Below are positions 1-7,700 of a DNA stretch of 64,000 nt, in pieces. The position numbers were made by a program, and so were the translations under genes. The notes beneath the pieces are model-generated. The model worked only from the letters and a program-made list of their open reading frames with translations. It was not told the DNA's origin and ran no database searches. This DNA is from DATJSN01 sp035504095 (GTDB taxonomy: Bacteria > Planctomycetota > Phycisphaerae > WQYP01): positions 1 through 64,000 of the forward strand of contig DATJSN010000045.1 in the NCBI GenBank assembly GCA_035504095.1, written 5' to 3'. Numbering within the stretch: position 1 is the stretch's first letter; the number at the start of each line of letters is the position of its first letter.

Positions 1-75
1 GGTGCCGGACCACATGCCGGTACGATGACCGAGCGTTCCATCAAAATCCCAGAGGATATATGAGCTGTCTGCCAT
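1..75 (-). CDS. HAD-family hydrolase, N-terminal fragment cut by window edge
   Basis: The minus strand reads an ATG at 73-75 followed by 24 sense codons running off the left edge. The peptide contains ILWDFDGTLGHRTG. The DxDGT pattern is HAD motif I, where the first Asp is the nucleophile and the second the acid/base. Only 25 residues are visible, so substrate and subfamily cannot be given; phosphoglycolate-phosphatase-like enzymes often start this way. No strong ribosome binding site is seen. It points the same way as the NYN gene behind it. Confidence 0.75.
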   Translation of the reverse strand, partial: MADSSYILWDFDGTLGHRTGMWSGT

Positions 76-116
76 ATAGGTTGGATTTATTATGGTCGCG
101 CTTTGGCAAGCGCTCA

Positions 117-188
117 ATTGGCCATCGAGACGACAGGACACAGATAAGGTTACAGAGGACAGGTTACAGGGAATAGACGATGGCCAAT
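117..188. repeat. 11-bp inverted repeat around a short imperfect direct repeat
   Basis: ATTGGCCATCG at 117-127 is the exact reverse complement of CGATGGCCAAT at 178-188. The 50-bp interior contains GGTTACAG and GACAGG twice each. The pair fills most of the gap between the HAD fragment and the NYN gene. It could be a small palindromic intergenic element or a weak transcription terminator; no T-tract follows it. Confidence 0.45.
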
Positions 189-191
189 CTT

Positions 192-734
192 CTATAGATA
201 ATCTTCCATATCAATTTCCTCGGGATTGATCTGTTCGGGTTTTTTGTTTGAGCTTTTATTTCCCGACGGCCCGGCGATGCCGAACTCTTTTAGCCAAAAG
301 TCGGTTTCATTTATAGCGCCGGCGCCTTGCGTTTTGCCCGGCATCCCAGGGCTTTTAAGAGAATTTTTCTTCGCCTGTGTCCGCAAGCTGAGAAATCGTT
401 CACAAGAGATGCTTTTTGCGCCCGCCCTTCTGGCCTGTGCGGCCACTTGCCGGTCGTTGCTAACCACGATACTTTCCCGACGGCCGGTGCTTTTTTGCAG
501 AATTTGTGCGATCAGATCATCCGCTTTGAGGTTTTTGCCGGAATAGCGCAATTCGATATTGATAAATTCATCCGCTTTTGGCTCATCAGGTTTGGGTAAA
601 CCATCCATAACCAGAACAACTTTTTGCCGTGAGCCTGAAACCAAAACGCAAAGTTCGCGCAGGGAAAGGCCCGATATCAGCCCGCTCATGGCACTGGCCG
701 CATGCAGGCAGTTATAAGCATCAATGATGATCAT
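192..734 (-). CDS. YacP-type NYN domain RNA-binding/nuclease protein
   Basis: The 180-residue protein opens with MIIIDAYNCLHA, the first acidic strand of the PIN-like NYN fold. Further acidic residues follow in VVLVMDGLP (about residue 44) and in IVVSNDRQVAAQARRAGA (about 90-107). This arrangement matches YacP-family NYN proteins, proposed RNases in rRNA/mRNA metabolism. The last 60 residues are polar, lysine- and asparagine-rich and probably disordered. It lies 33 bp downstream of pyrC on the same strand and may be co-transcribed. Family assignment is good; nuclease activity is inferred from the family. Confidence 0.8.
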   Translation of the reverse strand: MIIIDAYNCLHAASAMSGLISGLSLRELCVLVSGSRQKVVLVMDGLPKPDEPKADEFINIELRYSGKNLKADDLIAQILQKSTGRRESIVVSNDRQVAAQARRAGAKSISCERFLSLRTQAKKNSLKSPGMPGKTQGAGAINETDFWLKEFGIAGPSGNKSSNKKPEQINPEEIDMEDYL

Positions 735-767
735 CGATCAGGCCCGGAACATCGCGTCCCCGCCATT

Positions 768-2069
768 TCAATGTTCGGCGGGCCGCTGATAGACCATTTT
801 ACCGGCCAGGAGCGTATAACGAACCGCGCCGGTAACCATGCGACCGGCAAAAGGCGTATTGCGGCCCTTGCTGCGGAATTTGTCCGGTTCAATTTTCCAA
901 TGGCGATTCTGATCGACAATTGCGATATCCGCGATGGCCCCTTCCAGCAGGTTGCCACGATCTTTAAGTCGTAGAATGGCCGCCGGTTTGGCGCTCATTT
1001 TTTCGATCAATTGCTGCCAATTCAGCAGTCCCGGCTTAACCAGTGCTTCAGCATAAAGTGCCAAAGCTGTTTCCAGACCGACGATCCCAAATGGCGCTTT
1101 ATCAAATTCAACTTCTTTTTCTTCGCGTGTATGTGGGGCGTGATCGGTGGCCAGGGCGTCAATGGTTCCATCCGCTATACCTTCAAGGCACGCTTGCACG
1201 TCGGCCCGGCTGCGCAACGGAGGATTCATTTTAAAGTTGGTATCGTAACCATCACACGATTCGTCGGTCAGCAGCAAATGATGTGGCGTAACTTCCGCGG
1301 TAACGTGATGCCCCGATTTTTTTGCCTGGCGGACCAACTCCACCGCGCCCGCCGTACTGATGTGCTGCACATGGTAGCGCGCGTTGATCCTACGGTTGAG
1401 CAACAGATCCCGGGCGATTATCAATTCTTCAGAAACGCCGGCAATTCCGCCCAGGCCCAGCCGTAACGCGGTTGTGCCGGCATTCATCGAACCTCCGGAA
1501 AGCGTCGGTTCCTCGCAGTGTTGGCTAATCAGACCGTCAAACATTTTTACGTATTGCAGGGCTTTATGCATGACCGAGGCTTCGCCTACGCTGACACCGT
1601 CATCGGTAAAACCGATCGCCCCCGCTTCATGCATGAGCATCATTTCAGAAAGTTCCTTGCCCTCGCGATCCTTGGTGATCGCGCCCATCGGCAATACATT
1701 GCATAAACCCGCCCGCGCAGCCTGCGTTAGCACAAATTCAATCTGCGTATCGTTGTCGATCGCCGGACTGGTATTAGGCATGCAACAGATCGTGGTAAAT
1801 CCTCCGGCGACCGCGGCCGCCGCTCCGGTCGCAATGGTTTCCTTGTGCTCCTGGCCCGGCTCACGCAGATGCACGTGCATATCGATAAAACCGGGTGCTA
1901 CCAGACCACCGGCGGCATCCAGCACGGCGGCATCGGGCGCAAGGCGTTTGAGGCCGGTTCCGACCTTGGCCACCCGCCCATCAACCACGAGTAATTCCGC
2001 TTCCCGGAGCTGTGGATGCACCGGATCCAGAATGGTTCCATTGGTAATCAACAACTGGTTCGGATTCAT
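768..2069 (-). CDS. pyrC: Dihydroorotase
   Basis: A 433-residue class I dihydroorotase catalysing reversible cyclisation of N-carbamoyl-L-aspartate to dihydroorotate, step three of UMP synthesis, in the cytoplasm. The metal-binding HxH lies in GFIDMHVHLREPG (His65, His67). The family-typical MPNTSPAID, the DxNFKMNPPLR substrate region and ALATDHAPHTREE (about 310) are all present. Length and start are normal. No pyrB, carA or other pyrimidine gene is adjacent, so the pathway is dispersed. Upstream, 47 bp separate it from the ABC exporter on the same strand. Confidence 0.95.
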   Translation of the reverse strand: MNPNQLLITNGTILDPVHPQLREAELLVVDGRVAKVGTGLKRLAPDAAVLDAAGGLVAPGFIDMHVHLREPGQEHKETIATGAAAAVAGGFTTICCMPNTSPAIDNDTQIEFVLTQAARAGLCNVLPMGAITKDREGKELSEMMLMHEAGAIGFTDDGVSVGEASVMHKALQYVKMFDGLISQHCEEPTLSGGSMNAGTTALRLGLGGIAGVSEELIIARDLLLNRRINARYHVQHISTAGAVELVRQAKKSGHHVTAEVTPHHLLLTDESCDGYDTNFKMNPPLRSRADVQACLEGIADGTIDALATDHAPHTREEKEVEFDKAPFGIVGLETALALYAEALVKPGLLNWQQLIEKMSAKPAAILRLKDRGNLLEGAIADIAIVDQNRHWKIEPDKFRSKGRNTPFAGRMVTGAVRYTLLAGKMVYQRPAEH

Positions 2070-2116
2070 GGTTCTAAAGTATAAGCAGTTGCAGTATTCA
2101 CGGCGAGTGGAGAATT

Positions 2117-4252
2117 CTATCCAACTTCATGGAACTGGTTTTCAAAAAGCTGCCGGTAGGTTTCACAAGAATCCAACAATTGGGCGTGCGTCCCTATGCC
2201 CACTATTTGCCCGGCTTCCAGGCAAACAATCATGTCCGCTGAAACAACGGTGCTGAGGCGATGGGCAATTACAAACGTCGTTCGATCTTTCACAAATTCT
2301 TTAAGCGCCAGAGAAATTTTGAATTCACTCTCCGAATCGATTTGACTGAGCGCTTCATCAAGAATCAAAATTGCCGGATCGCGCAAAATGGCGCGGGCAA
2401 TGGCGATCCGTTGCCGCTGGCCGCCGGAAAGCCGTATGCCCGACTGGCCCACCATGGTCTCGTATCCTTTTGCCATGTTGACAATGAATTCGTCCGAGAA
2501 GCTGCGCCGGCTGGCATCGAGCACCTGTTCGCGGCTGCAGTGCCGGCTGCCATAGGCAATGTTGTTATAGATGGTATCAGCGAAAAGTATCGTTTCCTGC
2601 GTCACAAGGCCGATTTGTTTGCGCAGCGAACGCAGCGACACGCCGGCGGTATCCACGCCGTCGATCAAAATCCTGCCCCGTGTCGGTATATACAAACGCG
2701 GTAAAAGTGAAAGAAGCGTGGTTTTTCCCGAACCATTGCCCCCCACGATGGCCACTGTCTGGCCGTGTTCCACGTTCAAGTTTAAATTATGCAATACTTC
2801 CTGTTCATGGCCGGGATAGGTAAAACTAAGATGTTCAAACCGAATGGATTCTTTGTGCCGAGGCAATTGCGGCAGCTGATGCGAATAGTTTGGCTCCGGC
2901 TCCATATCGATGACTTCGAAAATGCGGCTTGCTGCGGCGTTGGCGCGCTGGATGGTGGTGTTGACATCCGAGAGTTTTCGGAACGGTTCAAGAAACGCCA
3001 GAAAGCATCCGCCCAGCATGAAAAATGTTTCCCGGTCGACTTTGTTGTTCACCACTAAATATGCCGCAATCATCAACGGAATGCTGACCAGAATGATGGA
3101 AAGCGTTTCCACGACCGGTTTGGAAGCGGCCGCATAATGCCCAAGTTTGGCCTGTTGCAGATAAAGACGGCGATTGGACCGGGTGAAGCGTCGGCGTTCA
3201 TAACCTTCACCCGAGTAAGCTTTCACTATGCGCAAGCCGACCAGCGTCTCGTTGATAATGCCCAGCATGCCGGCCCACTCTTCAAGTCCGCGACGGCTGG
3301 CCCGGCGCATGCGATGGGAAAATTTATAAACCGGTATGGCGATAAATGGCAGACATGCCGCCATTCCCAGACATAGCTTCCAATCCAAAAAAAGAGCAAA
3401 AATGGCGACGAAGACAGCCTTTGCCGGCTCCAGAATCATTTTGCCTGTAAGCGTACTCAGACCGTCGGTAAGGATATTAGTGTCCTGCGTGAGCCGACTG
3501 GCCAGATCGGATGTGCCTTTTTCAGAAAAATAAGATGCGGGAAGCTGTACGATCCGGTCATACATGCTTCGTCGGATGTCAATGACCACTCGTGAACTGG
3601 TAGTGACAGTCAGATACTGTTGAAAATAACGGAAGATGCTGCCAATGATGCAAAGAAAAATAAACAGGATCAATATCCACAAAAGGCTTTGAAATGGTGG
3701 TTTTGGCAGGAGATTCACCAGCGCTATAAATTCTCGCACGTACCAGTGTGTGCCCGGCAGCGTCAAATTGATTGCTGGTAATGCCCCACCATGGCTGGAT
3801 GTGACCATCAGCCGAATGGCGGATCCCTGCGGACCGCCGGCCAACAGAGCCATCATATCGAACCATGAATCGCTCTGGCTTGTTATTTTTCCGGTTGCGT
3901 CCAGCACCTGAACACGCGTAATTCGGTCGCCTTGTTGCAGGGATTGCAGCTGAACGGGAGTATTTGTGGTCGTGGCGCCGATGACAAGGGCTAAATTAGC
4001 GTTTTGTCCGGAGGCCGTTTTCTCAACGGAAACGTCCAGGTTCTGAATATTCAGGTGCAGACGCTGTTCAACTGCGATTTGATTAACCCACCCGTGGACG
4101 CCCTCATCGCTGAGGAATATTTTCATTACTGGAAACAGGGTGGCGATGCCCGAAGCATAACTTAGGCTTACGCCTAGCACACAAAGCAAACTCACAACGA
4201 TACGCCAGCGATACGGCCAGACGCCTTTAAGTGCTCGCCATAAATCTTTCAT
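2117..4252 (-). CDS. MsbA-like ABC exporter with a large PDZ-like insertion
   Basis: A 711-residue half-transporter with an N-terminal transmembrane domain and a C-terminal ATPase. The ATPase has Walker A GGNGSGKTTL, signature LSGGQRQRIAIARA, Walker B AILILDEALSQ and the switch histidine IAHRLSTV. It would act as a homodimer in the inner membrane, exporting lipid or a hydrophobic substrate. Typical relatives are near 580-600 residues. The excess lies between the first transmembrane helix (about 18-40) and the second (about 190), an extracytoplasmic stretch. Part of it (GDRITRVQVLDATGKI ... ALLAGGPQGSAIRLMV) resembles a PDZ domain. The substrate is unknown. Confidence 0.9.
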   Translation of the reverse strand: MKDLWRALKGVWPYRWRIVVSLLCVLGVSLSYASGIATLFPVMKIFLSDEGVHGWVNQIAVEQRLHLNIQNLDVSVEKTASGQNANLALVIGATTTNTPVQLQSLQQGDRITRVQVLDATGKITSQSDSWFDMMALLAGGPQGSAIRLMVTSSHGGALPAINLTLPGTHWYVREFIALVNLLPKPPFQSLLWILILFIFLCIIGSIFRYFQQYLTVTTSSRVVIDIRRSMYDRIVQLPASYFSEKGTSDLASRLTQDTNILTDGLSTLTGKMILEPAKAVFVAIFALFLDWKLCLGMAACLPFIAIPVYKFSHRMRRASRRGLEEWAGMLGIINETLVGLRIVKAYSGEGYERRRFTRSNRRLYLQQAKLGHYAAASKPVVETLSIILVSIPLMIAAYLVVNNKVDRETFFMLGGCFLAFLEPFRKLSDVNTTIQRANAAASRIFEVIDMEPEPNYSHQLPQLPRHKESIRFEHLSFTYPGHEQEVLHNLNLNVEHGQTVAIVGGNGSGKTTLLSLLPRLYIPTRGRILIDGVDTAGVSLRSLRKQIGLVTQETILFADTIYNNIAYGSRHCSREQVLDASRRSFSDEFIVNMAKGYETMVGQSGIRLSGGQRQRIAIARAILRDPAILILDEALSQIDSESEFKISLALKEFVKDRTTFVIAHRLSTVVSADMIVCLEAGQIVGIGTHAQLLDSCETYRQLFENQFHEVG

Positions 4253-4328
4253 ACAACCTCATGAGCCTGCCGTAATTCCAAACCCGCGATTGTAACATGT
4301 TTCGATGTCGGTGGCACGGTGAACAACA

Positions 4329-5624
4329 TTACGGCCTCTGGGCGCTGGCGGTTCTTTGGGTTGCTTCGGGCTGGCCGGTGGAAACCGGGCCGATCAGCCC
4401 CACAAGCGTATTAACCACTGGCTGAGGACGTGCGCCCTGTTGATAAAGTTGCTGGACCGCCACATGAGCCAGCGTACGGTTAATGCGCTCGTTCTGTGTC
4501 GCGGGGTCATTCATGAAAACCCTGTAATTTGTCAGTGCTGCGTACATGGTTCGATCGCGCAAGATGCCTGCAGGAAGAGCCGTTGCGGCCTCTTTGAGGA
4601 GTTTTCCGGCCAGATAGGCGTCATCGGTATTAACTGTGCCGGCTTCCAAAGCATCATCAAGAACTGCGGCCATTCCGGTGGGCCATAGCCTCATAATCGC
4701 CGACCGCATTTGCGGCCAGTCGCGGATAAAACGCGCATACAAATATACTGGCACACTGGCATCTGGATTGCCCTGCTGAACTTTTACATATTCCAGATCA
4801 AGATACTCAATCATCTGCCTGGTCTGAACAATAAGCGTTCTGGCTATATCCATTTCGGCCATTAGCGGAGCGTTCGCACGAACCGCCCTGGTTTCATGTA
4901 TGCCCAGCATGGAAACGACTCGATTGGCCGCATCAAGTTGTCCTGCATCCAGAAAATCGATCGTTAATTGAACATTTGCGCGTTCAGCAAGGACGGCATA
5001 CTGCTGCCGGTTTTGCAACGGAGTCGCATGCACCGATGCCAAAAGATGACTCATGGTCCAGATTGGCGCAATCTGCACCGGATTATTGACATCGATCACG
5101 AGTTGCATGTATCGCTCTAATGACTGCTGGGCTAACGGCGAAGAAAAACTGGAATCATAAGTCAGGGCAAATGTTCTAAGAGCCAGCAGTCGCCCCAATC
5201 CAATGCTTCCGGCTTGCACTGAGGCCGTAAGCAATTGCTCAGCGACGGCCGCTCGCTCACCCGCCGAGGCCGAAACCAAACCACTTGTGACATTGCCAAA
5301 TTGTTTTTGATAATCCTGCCAATCCGCCGCGGTATAAAGTGCTGTAAAATCTTCCGGAACAATCGAAGGAAACTGCGGATTAAGGGATAAATCGGGCAAG
5401 AACTCTTCGAGAGTCAGCTGCGGCGGTAATAAAGGACTATTCAGCGACACTGTAGCCTGTCGGGAAGAGTTGGTTGCTTCCTCCGCTGCCGTAACGAAAT
5501 ACCCGGGAAATAAACAAGCGATCAGTGCGACCATGGCAAAAATAAGCGTTCCGGAAATGCGCGCAACAACATAAGAGCCGGGTAATGCATCCATGCATTT
5601 ATTACGGAATGTCATGGAGTCCAT
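4329..5624 (-). CDS. Exported or membrane-anchored protein of unknown function
   Basis: I do not recognise the family. The reading frame is open to 5657, but the ATG at 5624 with a GGAT-like site just upstream is a plausible start (431 residues); ATGs at 5612 and 5594 are also possible. A hydrophobic segment (ISGTLIFAMVALIACLFPG) followed by AEEATNSS looks like a signal peptide or anchor. The rest is helical, alanine/leucine/glutamine-rich and without cysteines, suggesting a periplasmic repeat-helix protein. It lies 76 bp upstream of the exporter on the same strand and could share its operon. Confidence 0.6.
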   Translation of the reverse strand: MDSMTFRNKCMDALPGSYVVARISGTLIFAMVALIACLFPGYFVTAAEEATNSSRQATVSLNSPLLPPQLTLEEFLPDLSLNPQFPSIVPEDFTALYTAADWQDYQKQFGNVTSGLVSASAGERAAVAEQLLTASVQAGSIGLGRLLALRTFALTYDSSFSSPLAQQSLERYMQLVIDVNNPVQIAPIWTMSHLLASVHATPLQNRQQYAVLAERANVQLTIDFLDAGQLDAANRVVSMLGIHETRAVRANAPLMAEMDIARTLIVQTRQMIEYLDLEYVKVQQGNPDASVPVYLYARFIRDWPQMRSAIMRLWPTGMAAVLDDALEAGTVNTDDAYLAGKLLKEAATALPAGILRDRTMYAALTNYRVFMNDPATQNERINRTLAHVAVQQLYQQGARPQPVVNTLVGLIGPVSTGQPEATQRTASAQRP

Positions 5625-5659
5625 TATCCAAACTGACGCCGTCCAGAGCAAATCCACGC

Positions 5660-5665
5660 TATAAT
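5660..5665 (+). promoter_or_regulatory. Possible -10 box before the VWA gene
   Basis: A perfect TATAAT lies 45-50 bp upstream of the preferred ATG of the VWA gene, in the very short gap between two divergent genes. No convincing -35 box is found at 16-18 bp, so this is a weak call. Confidence 0.3.
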
Positions 5666-5709
5666 GCTGTTAAATAGACCGCATTGTGTGGTTTAAAGCC
5701 GGTGTTCAT

Positions 5710-6852
5710 ATGCGTTATTCATACTCTGAATTCGACGGGCAGGAATTTCCCACGCCTGAAAGTCTCTTTAATTACTCGAATATTTTTGATTTTATTCTGA
5801 CCTATGGCGAACAAGCACTCGAGGCCATGGACAAATTAAAACCCGCTGATGAGCACATATTGCAAGAGCTTATCGAAAGTGGACTACTGGAAAAAGCTGC
5901 CGGACGGTTCAGGCTCACACCACGAGCCATTAACGCCATGCAGAAAAAAGCTTTGATGGAAATTTTCGCCAATCTGCCGCGAGGCAGTCGGGATTCGCAT
6001 CCCACCACCAGCACCGGCAACGGCTCAGACAGGCTCGAAGGCACGAAAAAATATCAATTTGGCGATCCGATCAGCGAATTGGATATGACCTCTACACTTC
6101 GTAATGCCATCCAGCGCATCTCGGCGAGCGGCGTTCCGGTCGGTCTGCCGATCAACATCAAAGAGTCCGATATGGATTTGCATTTGCTTGAATCAACGAC
6201 CAACTGTGCGTTGTGCATTCTGATTGATATGTCGGGCAGTATGCGGCGTTACGGACGGTTTCTGGCCGCTAAAAAGGTGGCTATGGCTTTGACTGCCCTG
6301 GTACGCGAGCGATTTCCTCAGGATACGGTCGATCTTGTCGGTTTTTATACTACGGCCATTCCTGTGCGAGAAACCCAATTGCCGCTGCTGATGCCCAAGC
6401 CGGTCAGCACCTATGAATATGAGGTGGATGTTACGCTGCCTCTGGCGGACGCGGCCCAAACTCACCAGCACTTCACCAATCTCCAACTGGGTATGCAGAT
6501 GGCCCGGCGACTGCTCAGCGCACGTTCGGCCCAGCAAAAAATCATGTTTATTATCACGGATGGCCAGCCTACGGCGCACGTCGACGGCGAAACGCTTCAT
6601 TTGCATTATCCGCCACGAAAAATCACCACGATGGCGACTCTGCGTGAAGGACTTCAATGCACTCGCGCCGGTGTTCGCGTGGCCAGTTTTGCACTGATCG
6701 AAGATTACTGGGATATGGAATGGGTTGAATTCATCGATCAGCTTACCCGGCTGTGCAAAGGAACTGCCTTTTACTGCACGGGTGAGAATCTGGCCAGTTG
6801 TGTGATGGAAAGTTATTTGAGCGGCAAAAAACGCAAGACGTATATTGCCTGA
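5710..6852 (+). CDS. VWA (von Willebrand A) domain protein, CoxE/ChlD-like
   Basis: The C-terminal half is a VWA domain with a complete metal-ion-dependent adhesion site: DMSGSM (DxSxS, about residue 175), a threonine further on, and ITDGQP (about 280). The N-terminal part is helical (YSYSEFDGQEF ...), with the ELDMTSTLRNAI segment typical of this bacterial subgroup. Such proteins usually work with a MoxR-type AAA+ ATPase in metal insertion or complex assembly; no such ATPase is nearby. The frame opens at a GTG at 5686, but ATG 5710 begins the conserved-looking sequence, giving 380 residues. Function beyond the VWA fold is unknown. Confidence 0.8.
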   Translation: MRYSYSEFDGQEFPTPESLFNYSNIFDFILTYGEQALEAMDKLKPADEHILQELIESGLLEKAAGRFRLTPRAINAMQKKALMEIFANLPRGSRDSHPTTSTGNGSDRLEGTKKYQFGDPISELDMTSTLRNAIQRISASGVPVGLPINIKESDMDLHLLESTTNCALCILIDMSGSMRRYGRFLAAKKVAMALTALVRERFPQDTVDLVGFYTTAIPVRETQLPLLMPKPVSTYEYEVDVTLPLADAAQTHQHFTNLQLGMQMARRLLSARSAQQKIMFIITDGQPTAHVDGETLHLHYPPRKITTMATLREGLQCTRAGVRVASFALIEDYWDMEWVEFIDQLTRLCKGTAFYCTGENLASCVMESYLSGKKRKTYIA

Positions 6853-6869
6853 TCCATTTCGAAGCGCTT

Positions 6870-7397
6870 CTACGCCGCAGGCAGTACGAACTCCTCAAGC
6901 TGCGATGGAAGCGATTTAAGTCCTCTTTTTTTGGCCAACCGCACATAGTGCTGCATGCTTCGTCGATAATGCCGCCGGACATGTTCGTCTATGGGAATAT
7001 CGCGTCGTCGCATTTGCTCAAAGGCCCATTGCCAGACGTGGTATTCCTCCAGACAGCGCGGCCTGAATTTCCTGAAACCGACTGCGTGGTGCCCCACTTC
7101 ATGTAAAAATATGCAGGCACTCACCGGCGAACGCGGTCGCGGTGCTGCCACCATCCGCTTAATTTCTCCATTGTTGTAATGGAGTTCGTAGGCGACTCCA
7201 CTCATGCTGCGTCGCCATTTACGGATGGCAATTCCATATTCATTCTTCATTTGCGCAACCAGTGCATCATAAAAGCGTCTTCGCTCGGCAGTTGCAGAGC
7301 CACCGGTTTTTATTACGCGGTAATATTTTTGCGGAGCTGTCGGATAATTTTTTTCGATGATCCCCAAGAAGGCCAACTGTTCCTCGATCATTTGCAA
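6870..7397 (-). CDS. Small HEXXH-motif protein, putative metallopeptidase-like
   Basis: A 175-residue basic protein containing HEVGHHAVGF at about residue 100. HEVGH fits the zincin HEXXH signature, and further His/Glu residues follow (LEEYHVWQWAFEQM) that could complete a zinc site. No signal peptide is visible, so it is probably cytoplasmic. It converges on the VWA gene (17 bp between stops) and sits downstream of rpmH where rnpA would be expected, but it has no RnpA motif. Whether it cleaves peptides is unknown. Confidence 0.6.
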   Translation of the reverse strand: MQMIEEQLAFLGIIEKNYPTAPQKYYRVIKTGGSATAERRRFYDALVAQMKNEYGIAIRKWRRSMSGVAYELHYNNGEIKRMVAAPRPRSPVSACIFLHEVGHHAVGFRKFRPRCLEEYHVWQWAFEQMRRRDIPIDEHVRRHYRRSMQHYVRLAKKRGLKSLPSQLEEFVLPAA

Positions 7398-7518
7398 TTT
7401 CCGCCGCTGATGGGTTGATTATCGTAATTCTGTAGGCAGGGTTAACGTTTGGTTTACAAAATATTTACGCAGCGCCTGTGCCAAACGAGAACCGCTGCAG
7501 AAAAAAGGAATCGGATTT

Positions 7519-7653
7519 TTACACTACATTAACTGAGCGGCCTGCCCGCCGTTTGCGGTTGAGCATCTGCCGGCCTTTTTTGGATTTCATACGGGCGCGA
7601 AAACCGATTTTCCTGACACGCTTACGATTGCTGACCTTGTGGGGATAATGCAC
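7519..7653 (-). CDS. rpmH: Ribosomal protein bL34
   Basis: A 44-codon gene. The peptide carries the bL34 signature: SNRKRVRKIGFRARM, then KGRQMLNRKRRAGR, and it ends SVNVV. It starts with GTG at 7651-7653, with TTGGAG seven bases upstream. It is a component of the 50S subunit. Unusually, no rnpA follows; the next gene on the strand encodes the HEXXH protein. Confidence 0.93.
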   Translation of the reverse strand: MHYPHKVSNRKRVRKIGFRARMKSKKGRQMLNRKRRAGRSVNVV

Positions 7654-7700
7654 GCTAAAACTCCAATACAACCTTTTTGAATTTTAATCTCAATTGGTAC

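Noticed and set aside
1384..2256. 290-codon plus-strand frame
   Set aside because: Lies over pyrC and the exporter end in the opposite direction and has low-complexity composition typical of a shadow.
6870..7397. Possible rnpA after rpmH
   Set aside because: The protein has no RnpA RNR motif and instead a HEXXH motif.
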